From assembly GCF_001039355.2 (NCBI RefSeq), contig NW_019775964.1, forward strand, positions 1-30,906: a stretch of DNA of 30,906 nucleotides. Direction: 5' to 3'. The notes below the pieces were generated by a model. That model did no database searches and was not told where the DNA came from. It saw only the letters and a list, made by a program, of their open reading frames with translations. Below, piece by piece: positions 20,860-30,789 of the stretch (position 1 is its first letter; each line of letters opens with the position of its first letter). The position numbers were made by a program, and so were the translations under genes. Source of the stretch: Lingula anatina. Its lineage: Eukaryota > Brachiopoda > Lingulata > Lingulida > Lingulidae.

Positions 20860-21060
20860 GTTCTCACAACTTTTAGATCGATCTATCACCGCGGGGAGTC
20901 TCACTAGATTACTGTCAGATAATCCGCCTTAAGTGTCCGTCCCCGCCTACTACAAGTTGTAAGGGGGAGATTAACTCCGGCTTACAGCTATTTAGAGTGA
21001 ACCCCCAGGGATTTAGGTCGATCTAAAGTAGATCGATCTAATCTCTGGAAATGGGGTCTA
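20860..21060. mobile_element. MITE with TAGATCGATCTA terminal repeats, copy 2
   Basis: Shares with copy 1 CTTTTAGATCGATCTATC, GGGGAGTCTCACTAGATTAC, GTGAACCCCCAGGGA and GTAGATCGATCTAATCTCTGG. The interior differs by many substitutions and small indels, so the copies are old. The right end extends to GGAAATGGGGTCT, which mirrors the CCCATTTCC left end of copy 1. Confidence 0.7.
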
Positions 21061-22007
21061 AGTTTTTCTTTAATTTTTACAGAATCGTATCTATCTGTAC
21101 GTGGATTTATAGGCACGTTTAAGTACTGGAACCTTTATGTTATGGGACGCATCTTTCGGGACGTGTAGGCCTATCTGTCGAGACTTTCTGTATAGAGCTG
21201 AGCCAAGGGGAATGAACCTCTCTCTATCTCCTTTAACACAATGGGGACAGTCTGCGCTTGTATTTTCATTTCTATTATGGACAGGCATGATAGTGTCTGT
21301 GGTCGCCATGCATTTTCCTGGTATTTGTATTCGCAGACTCAATTAAAGGAAAACAGTGCAACTCATTATTTTCAAATAATTGTATAAATGACTGATACAA
21401 CTTAAATACTGTGCGAGTTCAAAATCCAACCTGATTTGATTTTTTGGGGGGCAACCGAGCTTCTTTTTAAATGTTTCATTTTTCACATATTGAGCTTTTC
21501 CAGATCTGAGTTATGTTTCCAGCTCACTGTTTCTGTCAGTTTTGACATTTATACTAATATGAGTGTTCCTTTGACAGCTTTGCTGATTTTCTTTCAAATA
21601 TTGTTGAAATACTTATTTGCTATTTAGTGTCTACATATTTGGGGAAAACATAACAGGTCGGGAATGTTATCATAGTGATATCATTTATGCACGTGTTAGA
21701 TTAAGTTGGGGCAGTTTACATCGGCAACAAACAACAATTAAGAGTGTATGCTTTTTATCAACTTAATTAATATCCAAAGGATCGAGGCTGGGAAGATCCG
21801 GGGTTTCACGTTTATTTTTATCTCATTCTTGTACGGGGAAAATTAAAACTGGAGGATACTCCGAATATTTGGGGGTTCTAGCTGGAAATTCGGACGCTGT
21901 TTGGACGTGGTGACCGAATAGAATAAAAAGGGGAGCAAGTTAATACCTCAACATACATTTCTGAGCGTCAGAGGTTACAACACGTATCACTGATCTTCTA
22001 GCAGACG
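21061..22007. other. intergenic, no gene recognised
   Basis: Two frames (21137-21346 on plus, 21436-21627 on plus) are hydrophobic but lack domains, splice context or initiation context. I do not call them genes. Confidence 0.4.
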
Positions 22008-22013
22008 TTACTA

Positions 22014-22061
22014 TAGGTGCGGATCCAGGACTATTTGAAGGGGGAGGGGGGTACGCCACTG
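22014..22061 (+). mobile_element. internally deleted hAT5-like MITE
   Basis: Both ends but almost no interior: TAGGTGCGGATCCAGGACTA, TTTGAAGG, a G-tract, then TACGCCACTG. It is flanked on both sides by TTACTA (22008-22013 and 22062-22067). Confidence 0.65.
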
Positions 22062-22581
22062 TTACTATTATCTTTGTATACCGTATAGAAAGTTGAATAT
22101 ACGTCCTTGGTCATAGTTAGAATACAACAATTGGACTTTGCGTTACTCACTCGACAACCATATCACCGTGAAGAAGTAAAGCACGGTGATAGATAATATG
22201 AATATCTTTGCCCTTACTGACAGTTTAACACGGAGTTCTGGATTTAAATGGTACATTAATTCTATGAAAAAAAAAAAACGTGGTAAATGTGGCAATTGAG
22301 AGACGTACTAGTCGGTACTGACTGGTAGATATATTACCTAACATTAACGTATTTAGCATTAGCAGTGATGATAAAAGTGTTGGTTTTTCTTTAATTTCTT
22401 GCATTTATAACTTTTGAAAAAAAGATTTAAAATTTTGTATTTCCATTTATATCAATTAATTTATAATGAACATGTAGGTGAAACGCTACCAAAATTCACC
22501 ATTTTGCTTCAAATTTTCAAAATTTTCTTGGGGGAGTTCCCTCAATCCCCACCCACAAAAATGTTTTGTGAGAACAGATTA

Positions 22582-22809
22582 CAGGGGCGGATCCAGGGTT
22601 ATTTGAACCGGGGGAGGGGGGGGGGGACGATGCAAAGCCGATCCCCACCCCCCACCCCTCGTTGGCGTTGGAAATGTTTTGGTATTTTAGAGGGAAACCG
22701 TTTCCATTTTCCGAATTTTAATTTCAACAGGGGACCATTGGTGTGAATTTTTCAGAATCGAAGGAGGGGGGTGTAAGGACCCCCTGATCCCCCTCTAAAT
22801 CCGCCACTG
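22582..22809 (+). mobile_element. hAT5-like MITE, complete copy with 5-bp target duplication
   Basis: Starts CAGGGGCGGATCCAGGGTT and ends CCTCTAAATCCGCCACTG; the end reversed is CAGTGGCGGATTTAGAGG, so the terminal repeats match at about 13 of the first 15 positions. GATTA flanks both sides (22577-22581 and 22810-22814). It is 228 bp and non-coding. Confidence 0.85.
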
Positions 22810-22869
22810 GATTATCACACCTGTCAACATTAATAACTGCCAGAGAGGGAACACCCTACGCCTCCAACC

Positions 22870-22925
22870 TCGACTCTCCCTCTCTCTCTCTCTCTCTCAC
22901 ACACACACAAGCACACACACATAGA
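22870..22925. repeat. (TC)n(AC)n compound microsatellite
   Basis: CTCTCTCT passes into CACACACA. Confidence 0.9.
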
Positions 22926-23023
22926 CACACTAAATTAATAAATAGGTAAGTATATAAAAAAACAATACTCCGTTTCTTTTATTTTCGAAATTCTTTTCTT
23001 TAGTGTTTAGAAAAGAAACACCT

Positions 23024-23395
23024 AGTTTTTTTTTTAAGTTCTGTATTAACAGTTTGCTTTGTCTTCTGCATAAAATTATAAATAACACCAAATAACACTA
23101 GTTTTTTTAAAGTTGTGTATTAACAGTTTGCTTTGTCTTCTGCATAAAATTATAAATAACACCAAAGCATTTTTAGATTTATTAATGCTACGAAGACTCT
23201 GTCGCCTTTTTTTTCTTTGAGACTATTCAGACTAAATATGTTCTCCTCGCACGATTGAAATAGTCTTCCGCATAAAATTATAAATAACACCAAATCATTT
23301 TTAGATTCATTAATGCTACGAAGAGTCTGTCGCCTTTTTTCTTTATGAGACTATTCAGACTAAATATGTTCTCCTCGCACGATCGATTTCGTTAG
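23024..23395 (+). repeat. nested tandem duplications
   Basis: CTGCATAAAATTATAAATAAC occurs three times (near 23066, 23140 and 23269). Around it is a short unit (ACTAGTTTTTTT, then AGTTTGCTTTGTCTT) present twice. A longer unit (ATTTTTAGATT, ATTAATGCTACGAAGA, TCTGTCGCC, ACTATTCAGACTAAATATG, TTCTCCTCGCACGAT) is also present twice. At least two rounds of local duplication are needed to explain this. Confidence 0.85.
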
Positions 23396-23399
23396 CTCA

Positions 23400-24410
23400 T
23401 CCACTAAAATGTACATAATCTGATTGAGTTTTACTACATCTATAACACAAGTCCTGGCGAATATTTTTCATAGGGTTTCCTCTCGAAACTGTAGCACAAG
23501 CCTTAAATATTTCTCTTCTTATGGTTAATAAAGTATATTATAGAATTCACATCGTAATAAAACAGATATTTGAAAATTAAAACATGATACAGAACATAAA
23601 ACGTTGAAGTCTCAATACGCGGTTTAACCCCACATGATAGGAATCACTTTTTCATTCAAAGTATCCATAAGATTAATATGAAATAGTTTCTTTCGTGGTC
23701 CCCTAAGATAAAATATATTATTTTCGGTCAAATAAGTTCCATGCAATAATCTTTCCAATTCTCATGACAATAAAATAAAATAAAATAAAATAAATATCAC
23801 AGAGACAGTTCTGATGGTTTACATCTACTGAAACATAACAAATTGGAATATATAGTTAAAGTATATAAGTTAGTTGCGAATTATACAAGGAGGGGGGCAT
23901 TACAAAACATCAAATTCAGAAGCAACGCCTTAAAAACACCGTAATACCACATGACCATCTTCAAATGCTAAAAAATTACCTTTTCATAAATATCTGGTTA
24001 GAAAAAAAAAGGCATGCACCCCCCCCCCCCCCCCCAAATCCCCGAGAAAATGACAAACCTCAAAACGTGCATCAAAATGGATAAAATGAACAGGGAAGGG
24101 GGGGTGTCGATCTGCCTGACATTTATAACAGGGTCATGGCTACTATACCACCTAGCGGTCAGTAAGTAAAAACATCTACTCACGACACATCAGTCTGAAG
24201 AAAGCCTACCTCCAGGTTGGTCGCAAGCTAACGGTAAGAAGACTATTTAAAACATGTGCTAAATAATTATCATCCAAATACCAATCTTATCAGACTAATG
24301 AATATTTTTACTCAATAATAAGACAAAAAATGGTTTAAGATCCTAATTTTCTTGGTGTGAGTTTTTAATGCAGTATACTTGAGCGACAAATCCTTCCATA
24401 TATAATATAT
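23400..24410. other. intergenic with low-complexity tracts
   Basis: Holds (AAAAT)n near 23769-23793 and a long C-tract near 24018-24036. A short phrase at about 24190-24240 (CAGTCTGAAGAAAGCC, then GGTTGGTCGCAAGCT) resembles the common end region of Penelope- or LINE-like repeats; that match is too short to call. Confidence 0.4.
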
Positions 24411-24416
24411 GAACAT

Positions 24417-25162
24417 CTAAATCTGTCTAAAACGCTGTTTTTTAAGCAGGTCAATGATCTCTTGACTATAGGGAGATCGAAGAGTAAACAATTTGATGCG
24501 ATTAATTTGATGTACGTCGTTGCGACTCTCTGGACAGAACAGACGCTGTAGAGTGGCGCCTATGCTGAAAATCTGTACTTGAGATTCCTGAAGACGGCAA
24601 CGCATTCAAGTCCGGGAATCTCTTTGTCTCCTGTAACTCCTATAGAGCTAGACTATATATCTTGCGAATCTGACATACATCGTTTTCAACTGACACATTT
24701 TTATGAGTTTTGAGCTTCGATTTGCAAATTGAAGAGCCTACTTGGCACCAAAGGTCAATTTGACAGTCGCATATCAAGTAAGCGTCGTCTCCCTCACATC
24801 TCTGTACACTCCACAGACAGTCGAGGGCTGGCGATTCCAAACTCTGTTAACACGGCCAGGTATGGTGATACTTGGCGAAGGCCTCGCAGAAAATCTTCAA
24901 AAGCATCACGACGAAGTTCCTCCGGCTGAGTGTCCAAGTAGGACAAGACGCAAGAAAGTATAACAGACATTTTAAGCTTAGGATTAGTGATGAAGATAAT
25001 GTTATAACGCTGTTCTTCGGTTAAGATATTATATCCACGAAGCAGATTAGCAAATGTCTGGATTTTGTTCAAGTCAGTGAGACAATTTATCAGAGTGAAG
25101 AACAATAAAAGGATCCGCTGTCGTTCTGTGGAGTTGGTGTCTACTATCAGTGGTGTAGCCAT
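24417..25162 (-). CDS. candidate CARD-like (death-fold) small protein
   Basis: ATG at 25162 has a fair context (gagaATGG). Exon 25162-24798 codes for six apparent helices of CARD length: 'IQTFANLLRGYNILTEEQR', 'NPKLKMSVILSCVLSYL', 'DAFEDFLRGLRQVSPYLAVL'. The spacing of LL..LT.E.., K...IL..L and AFEDFL..L....P.LA follows the CARD pattern, so it may bind another CARD protein in death or innate immune signalling. Unspliced, the frame stops after 122 codons. A donor GTGAGG (phase 2) can join the acceptor TTTTCAG at 24565-24566, giving exon 24564-24417, 'LQRLFCPESRNDVHQINRI' and 'EIIDLLKKQRFRQI' with TAG, 170 residues in all. The second exon matches no domain known to me. The fold call rests on pattern alone. 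Confidence 0.5.
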
Positions 25163-25197
25163 TCTCAGCGTTTGGGTATGCTCTGCATATTTACTGC

Positions 25198-25200
25198 AAA

Positions 25201-25239
<39 letters not shown>

Positions 25240-25285
25240 AATAATAATAGTAATAATTATAATAAATAAATTAAATAAATGGGGT
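25198..25285. repeat. (AAAT)n microsatellite
   Basis: AATA repeats with a short AATAATAAT break, just upstream of the CARD-like ORF. Confidence 0.9.
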
Positions 25286-25465
25286 GTACAGGGGTGATCA
25301 GGCGCTTGGCTTCACATCCAGTGTTGTTAAGGCCGGCTAGTCCATAAGGGCGAAAGGTGAATTTAAGTAGCTTGCCGGTGACCCGTAGATCACTCAAGTC
25401 AACCTCTCCTCCCCGCGGTTCACCCTGGAAACTAGGTCCCCGCCTGATATATATTTTTTTTCCGA

Positions 25466-26422
25466 CCAAGCAATGCGAGGATTTGATAAACGCAAGTCCT
25501 TGAGTAGCAGAGTCCGGTGTAATTCATATTTATGTTTTTAACTATTTGTTTCTTGATTTTTTTTCAAGAATTCAAACAATTTTCCCATGTTTATACGTGA
25601 AATGCTTCCAAATATAGGCCTATCACTCACCTTGCTGATTTACTTCGAATCCCAACTTCATTCCAAATGACGCTCACCGAACGTGAACGTGATAGTGCAA
25701 GTAAGCCTAAGTCGCACTCGCCAAATCATCGCGTGTGGTATAGGGTCTTGAGGCAGGTTCCTAGGGAGGACAGAGGGATATGTTGTGTAAACTAGGAATC
25801 AGCGCTCAGACGCTCTATATCGAGAAGGGTTTCCCCGCCTGATCTACGATTGTGCCAAATGCATTTTATTATGAAATAAGAGGCCTATAAGGAGTCACGG
25901 GTGATTTTCTTTGAAAATATAAGTTTCTTCTGTAATACGAATGCCCACTCTCCCCCAGAGATGTTTGTACACATCATCGATATATAAGTTGGCCTACAAT
26001 CCACATCCTTTGTACTCAGGCCGGGTTTCCCCTTCTCGAAACGACCAGGAACTCGCATTGATTTGCCGAGTCTGAGACATAGACGAGGCTGGCGGAGGGA
26101 TATCGAGAAGGGGGAAACCCCGCCTGAGTACAAAGGATACACAACATATCCCTCCGCCCTCCCTAGGAATCAGCGCTGAGAACTAAGTGCAATGCAATGA
26201 TTTGACAAATGCGACGTCACAGTATCAGCGCGACACAACATATGCCTCGGCCTGTAAGCCTTGTTATAAGAAGTAAGTACACGCAATAATTTGACGAGTC
26301 TGAGACATATTGGTGACACTCACTCGCCGCCAGGTGGAACATTCACTTACCTGCACTATCACGTTCATGTTCGGACTCTGCTACTCACGGACTTGCGTTT
26401 ATCAAATCCTCGCATTGCTTGG
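25466..26422. repeat. nested inverted-repeat cluster
   Basis: Outer arms CCAAGCAATGCGAGGATTTG, AAACGCAAGTCC, GAGTAGCAGAGTCCG (25466-25513) are mirrored at 26373-26422. The mirrored arm continues without a break into the match of 25680-25705 (ACGTGAACGTGATAGTGCA), so the left arm carries an insertion of about 160 bp. Inside, 26005-26039 (ATCCTTTGTACTCAGG, CCGGGTTTCCCCTTCTCGA) pairs with 26103-26138 across a loop of about 63 bp. Copies of GGGATATGTTGTGT, CTAGGAATCAGCGCT and GAGTCTGAGACAT recur in both orientations. No ORF is supported. A foldback element with rearrangements is likely. Confidence 0.75.
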
Positions 26423-26703
26423 TTTTGAAGTGATATTTGGTACTTCATACGGAAAAAAATATATATATAATGTATTTATTATGATTTACTTCAAAAAAAT
26501 TATTTTTCTCACTGACATTCGGAGGAGTCACCGAAGCGTTTAAATAACTTGGGCTCACATATCGTCAGGGGCATGCCCCCTTCAAGAAAATCGATGTAGG
26601 GCCGTTTTCATGTAGGAACCTAGCACCCAAACCCAATATACAGTGTAGAGGTGCATTTCACAAGATGAAAAGCCTCGATACTACATCTAAATGTATTATT
26701 TAT

Positions 26704-26920
26704 CAGGGGCGGATCCAGGATTATTTGAAGGGGAGGGTCCGCGGATGCACAGCCGAACCCCCCCCCCCCCCCCCATTTTTGGTAATTTAGAAAGCAACAG
26801 TGCCATTTGGTACGATTTAGAACTATGTTTCAGCTAGTCAAAATTCTTATCTCAAGAGGGGACCAGAAATCAAAGGGGAGGGGGGCAGGACCCCCTGACC
26901 CCCCTCTAAACCCGTCACTG
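26704..26920 (+). mobile_element. hAT5-like MITE, complete copy with 5-bp target duplication
   Basis: Starts CAGGGGCGGATCCAGGATT and ends CCTCTAAACCCGTCACTG. TTTAT flanks both sides (26699-26703 and 26921-26925). The interior shares GTCCGCGGATGC, AACAGTGCCATTTGGTA, TTTCAGCTAG and TCTCAAGAGGGGACC with the other copies. 217 bp. Confidence 0.85.
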
Positions 26921-26929
26921 TTTATCATG

Positions 26930-28230
26930 GTTAACATGGTATTTAATGGGGAACTTAACATCCGATTTACGTTACCAAATAGTAACGTACATATGTTCCG
27001 TTAATGTATTTTCCGGGAGGTATTTTTGTTTCTTTTCTTTTCTTTTCTTTTATTTTTGCTGACGTGATCCAATACGTGCGTGGTGATTCAGTCATGTGGA
27101 TAATTATAGCTGACGTTGATGTGGATAATTATAGTTGACGTAAGGAGTTTTTTTTTATATTTTAACTGTAATTTAGGAGGCTTTCCGTCATGGCTGAAAC
27201 GTATGTATCGTATCTTCCCCGAAAAAAGATGTTTAAATAACAAGGCTTGTTTTGTCCAAGCATTTACTGCAGTGCAATAGGTAACAAGATTTTCAATTAT
27301 CGACTGAAACATGAACCCTTCATTTAAGTTACCACATGAGTGGAGTGTTTTAACATATTTTTATGCCGTATTTTACATAATTAACTTAATCAATTACATG
27401 TAGGCCTTTTTTAAGTGAATTGCCATACAAGCTATGGTGAAAAATATGAATTTTGCACAGTTCGTATATTTTTTATTGAGGCGGGATCTGAATTTTTCAA
27501 TCGACCCGGAAGAGGGTTCTGAAAAATTTGAATGCTCTCAGGGGTGGTATCAAATTTCTTTTTGTTCGTTTGGGGGGGGGGGGGGGGGGGAGACAGGCAT
27601 TTTTCCCACACACAGGGCAAAATTCTGCGACTTAAATAATGACCGGTCCTTTAGACATTCCCGGGAAAGTTTAAATTAGGTTTGATGCCCTCTACGCATC
27701 CTTTATACTACCCTCCTCTAGTTATAATTCATGTTTTTAGGTATTTATGGGGAGCCATTGTTCATTTTGATGAAGAAACGGAACTGATTGGAAAATGTGA
27801 TGCATGCATCCATCCTTACATCGTGGTTCTAGTATTTCACGTAAACCCCATTAATAATTAGTCAAATCTCAAATTACACGAAAGATTTTTTTCTTCAGTT
27901 TAATTAAAGAAAGTCCCCCTAGTTTACGTGATAGGTAATTAAACATGATGTAAGAAAAAACTAGCATTTTGATGAAAAGTTGTTTTTTCATACGTGTTCG
28001 TTAAAGCAGTCGCTCAGCCCAATCAGCTAATTGTGGTGTACACTCGCCAAGATCGCTGCTATTTCTACCTTGACGATCTTGTCACTGATTATTTTCCACC
28101 CTATTTATTATTATTCATAAAGAGGAGAAAAATTGGATTCTTTTTATGTGCAGACACAGATTTGTCTGTACATATAGCCATTGCCTGCATATATCGTCGA
28201 CTGGATAATTGGAAAACAGTTTAAACTTAT
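26930..28230. other. intergenic, no gene recognised
   Basis: Holds a (TTTTC)n tract near 27028-27050, a 25-bp tandem pair ATGTGGATAATTATAG.TGACGT (27094-27141), and a long G-tract near 27571-27590 whose flanks resemble the local MITEs but show no ends. No exon chain is evident. Confidence 0.4.
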
Positions 28231-28249
28231 GTTTCTAAACTTACCAAGC

Positions 28250-28470
28250 TGATAAATTTTCATGAAATACTGTTCAAGTTTAAAAATCAGCTTGATCGGG
28301 CCATTTTTCCACAAGTTACCCCATTTTCCCTTTTTAGCAATTTTTGTTCACCGTTACACAAATAAAATGAAAATCCTTTAACCTTTTGTCTTTCAACTTG
28401 CAGAACTGATGAATATTTATAAAATACAAGTAGAGTTCGAAAATCGGCTGGATCGGGCCATTTTTTCAAC
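28250..28470 (+). repeat. two copies of a ~70-bp diverged direct repeat
   Basis: 28250-28317 and 28407-28475 share GAT.AAT.TT.ATAAAATAC, AAAATC.GCT.GATCGGG and CCATTTTT.CA.AAGTTA at about 75% identity. An hAT5-like 3' scrap (TTTCAGAAATCGAAGGGGGG) follows at about 28493-28515. Confidence 0.6.
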
Positions 28471-28727
28471 AGTTATGCGTTTTTTTTTCACATTTCAGAA
28501 ATCGAAGGGGGGTCAGGACTCGTGGGGGAAACTACGTTTTTAATCTTTTTCAAAAGTTAGAAATGCAAGACAATAAAAGAAGAAACAATACATTCATCAT
28601 CACTGCTCATTGCTAAGTGATATATACAATGCGAGTTGCCCAGCTGTACGGCAAATATTACGAGTGTATTGTCGAGCAACAGGCCTGTTTATGATTTGAA
28701 CGCAAAAGACGATCGCGTTTGTTACGT

Positions 28728-28765
28728 TATATAAAAGCAGTATTGACGACAGCTATCATCTGAGT
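28728..28765 (+). promoter_or_regulatory. TATA-type core promoter candidate
   Basis: TATATAAAAG (28728-28737) is followed about 28 bp later by TCATCT, an initiator-like word, in a stretch richer in G+C than its surroundings. GGAG|GTACGT near 28797 could be a 5' splice site, so a short non-coding first exon is possible. No downstream gene has been linked to it. Confidence 0.3.
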
Positions 28766-28980
28766 CCTCAAGGGGGTGGAACCCCTAACACGGTTGGAGG
28801 TACGTTGTGTAGATTAATAATAATAACATTTTGTCTCTCTCTTTCTTTGCAAAACCTTCGTTACCAGGCATTGTGAAAATATACTTGGAATTCAATGTAG
28901 ACCTTTAAAAAAATAATAAACGAGCATCTCATATTAGCCTATGTTAGCAGTGCTGAGGTCCAACAAAAGTTGAAGCAAAA

Positions 28981-29036
<56 letters not shown>
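28981..29036. repeat. (ATT)n microsatellite
   Basis: Trinucleotide array of ATT units. Confidence 0.95.
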
Positions 29037-29037
<1 letters not shown>

Positions 29038-30684
29038 ACAACAATAAAAAAGAAAGAGTATAAAATTACCTTTTATGTAATAATTATATTCTCAATCAGT
29101 AATCAATAATATCACATCTAAACGAAAAATTAGATATATAATAACTTGGACTCAGAATAAAATTGCAGTGCACTTCATTGTGACCGGTTGCACCAGCCAA
29201 AGGACAGAAACAACTAAACGGGCCAATCACCGACTGTTATAGAACGAATGTAGTTCAGTGAGAGAAAATTAGTGCTTTATTTTCTTTTTTTGTCCTGGCA
29301 TTTCTTGAGTGTTGCTAGGGTTAAATTTTAACCAACCTACACACGAACAAAAATAGGTAGAAAATCAAATGGTATTGAGCAAGAAAGGTTGGGGTTAGTG
29401 CCTCTACAATGCTAAGAAAAAGAGAGATCTACAGTAAAGGACATTAGTATAATATCAGCAAGGTAGCTTAGACTGAGGAAAAATAAAGTTATACTTAGAA
29501 GTGAAAACAAAGGTACGCAGTAAACATCGTGAAATCAAAGAAAAATATATAAAACGAGAAGAAATACAAACAGAAAGAAAAAACAAATGGAACAAAAAGT
29601 TGACACAGTTAGAATTATTGATGAAACTACCGGTAGATGTCAACCTACCGCAGTCCTAAAATGTCTTCCACCGTCTGGAAAATAAAATAGGGTCATGATT
29701 CTGAGTGTAAACAGAGATTAAAAATATAATCATGGTGCCCTGAACGACACGGGTACATGTACATGTACAACCTTGTGGTCAGCTATACCCCACAGTGTGT
29801 TTTGGCATCTATTTGTCACATTTGTGTATTGCGAGAGCATCTACTACAGGCCCGTAGCAAGAAATTTCAAAAGGGGGGTTCTTTTTTTGAAAAAGTGGAC
29901 CTTTTCCCATAAAAACTTCATGTACCTATGTGACGACGTTACTGACTTTGTCTTGGTGGCGCGAGGTAATAACTAAACAATTCCATGTTTTCCCATATTC
30001 TTTATTATCGCTTTCTAACTACGCTATCTACAGTTTATTCCTCTACGTTCAACCTCTTACATCGTTCTCCCCGTCTACATTACATTCTTCGCTTAAGTAC
30101 AATAAGGTCGTGTCAATCAACTAAAGTGACACTACAAAACACTCCCCGCTCTTATTCGCTGCACGCTGTCATTTACTAACGTTACATTATCTCCCGGGGA
30201 CGATATGCCTGTCCCCAGGCATATTTAAAATTAAAATATACATTAATTAAAAATAAACTTTCTTAAACACTGCATTTGTCTTTTATCATATATTCATGCA
30301 AAACAAAACTAAGTACATAGATTTTGTATTATAAACCTACTATAAGATAGAAATAAAATTGACATGAAACCCCAAATATAACTTAAAGGAAGATAGATTG
30401 ATAAATTTTTATGAAAATACAAGTGTTCATGGATAGATTTCGTATCGGCATTTACACCTTTCAATGTGCGGCTCAAGAGCACAGGTATTTTTATTTGTTT
30501 TCTCCGCGCGGAAGTTTATATCTGTTACTCTCTTATTGTGGCTCTGACACATTTTATTATATAGTTTCTCTCTTTCGTTTGCCATATGAGATGTTTTTGG
30601 GATGCACTACGTGAGACAATAGGGCCGATCACTCCCTGTCCAATGAACAGCAGTCACCACAACGTTGCGACCAGCGCATCGTTC

Positions 30685-30789
30685 ATGATGAAGTACTTGT
30701 TCATCATCATATTTGTCCACACTGTAGCGCTCTCTTTTGATGGCTATAAGAGAAACAATCATTTTATATCAAACCCAATCCACGATTGA
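30685..30789 (+). CDS. short signal-peptide ORF, candidate first coding exon or small secreted peptide
   Basis: ATGATG opens 'MMKYLFIIIFVHTVALSFDG', a good signal peptide (basic n-region, hydrophobic core, small residue near the cut), then a short hydrophilic tail to TGA at 30787-30789, 34 residues. The family is unknown. It could be a secreted peptide, a first exon whose donor I cannot see, or chance. The initiation context is weak, and the region upstream holds TTTTATTATATAG near 30553. Confidence 0.25.
   Translation: MMKYLFIIIFVHTVALSFDGYKRNNHFISNPIHD

Larger units (their letters stand above)
28520..30684. other. intergenic, no gene recognised
   Basis: A+T-rich. It holds the promoter candidate near 28728, an (ATT)n array, and a fragment near 29850-29910 (GGCCCGTAGCAAGAAATTTC, then a G-tract) that looks like the end of another repeat family. 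The open frames have no domain or splice support. Confidence 0.4.

Noticed and set aside
22414-22746. 110-aa plus-strand frame
   Set aside because: Its second half is the hAT5-like MITE and its first half has no domain.
24190-24240. Penelope/LINE-like terminal phrase with a GTAAGAAG donor-like site
   Set aside because: About 45 bp of loose resemblance is too little to name an element or an exon.
25257-25469. 70-aa minus-strand frame starting 'MVGKKIYIRRGPSFQ'
   Set aside because: No domain, no splice support, and it overlaps the edge of the inverted-repeat cluster and a microsatellite. More likely repeat sequence.
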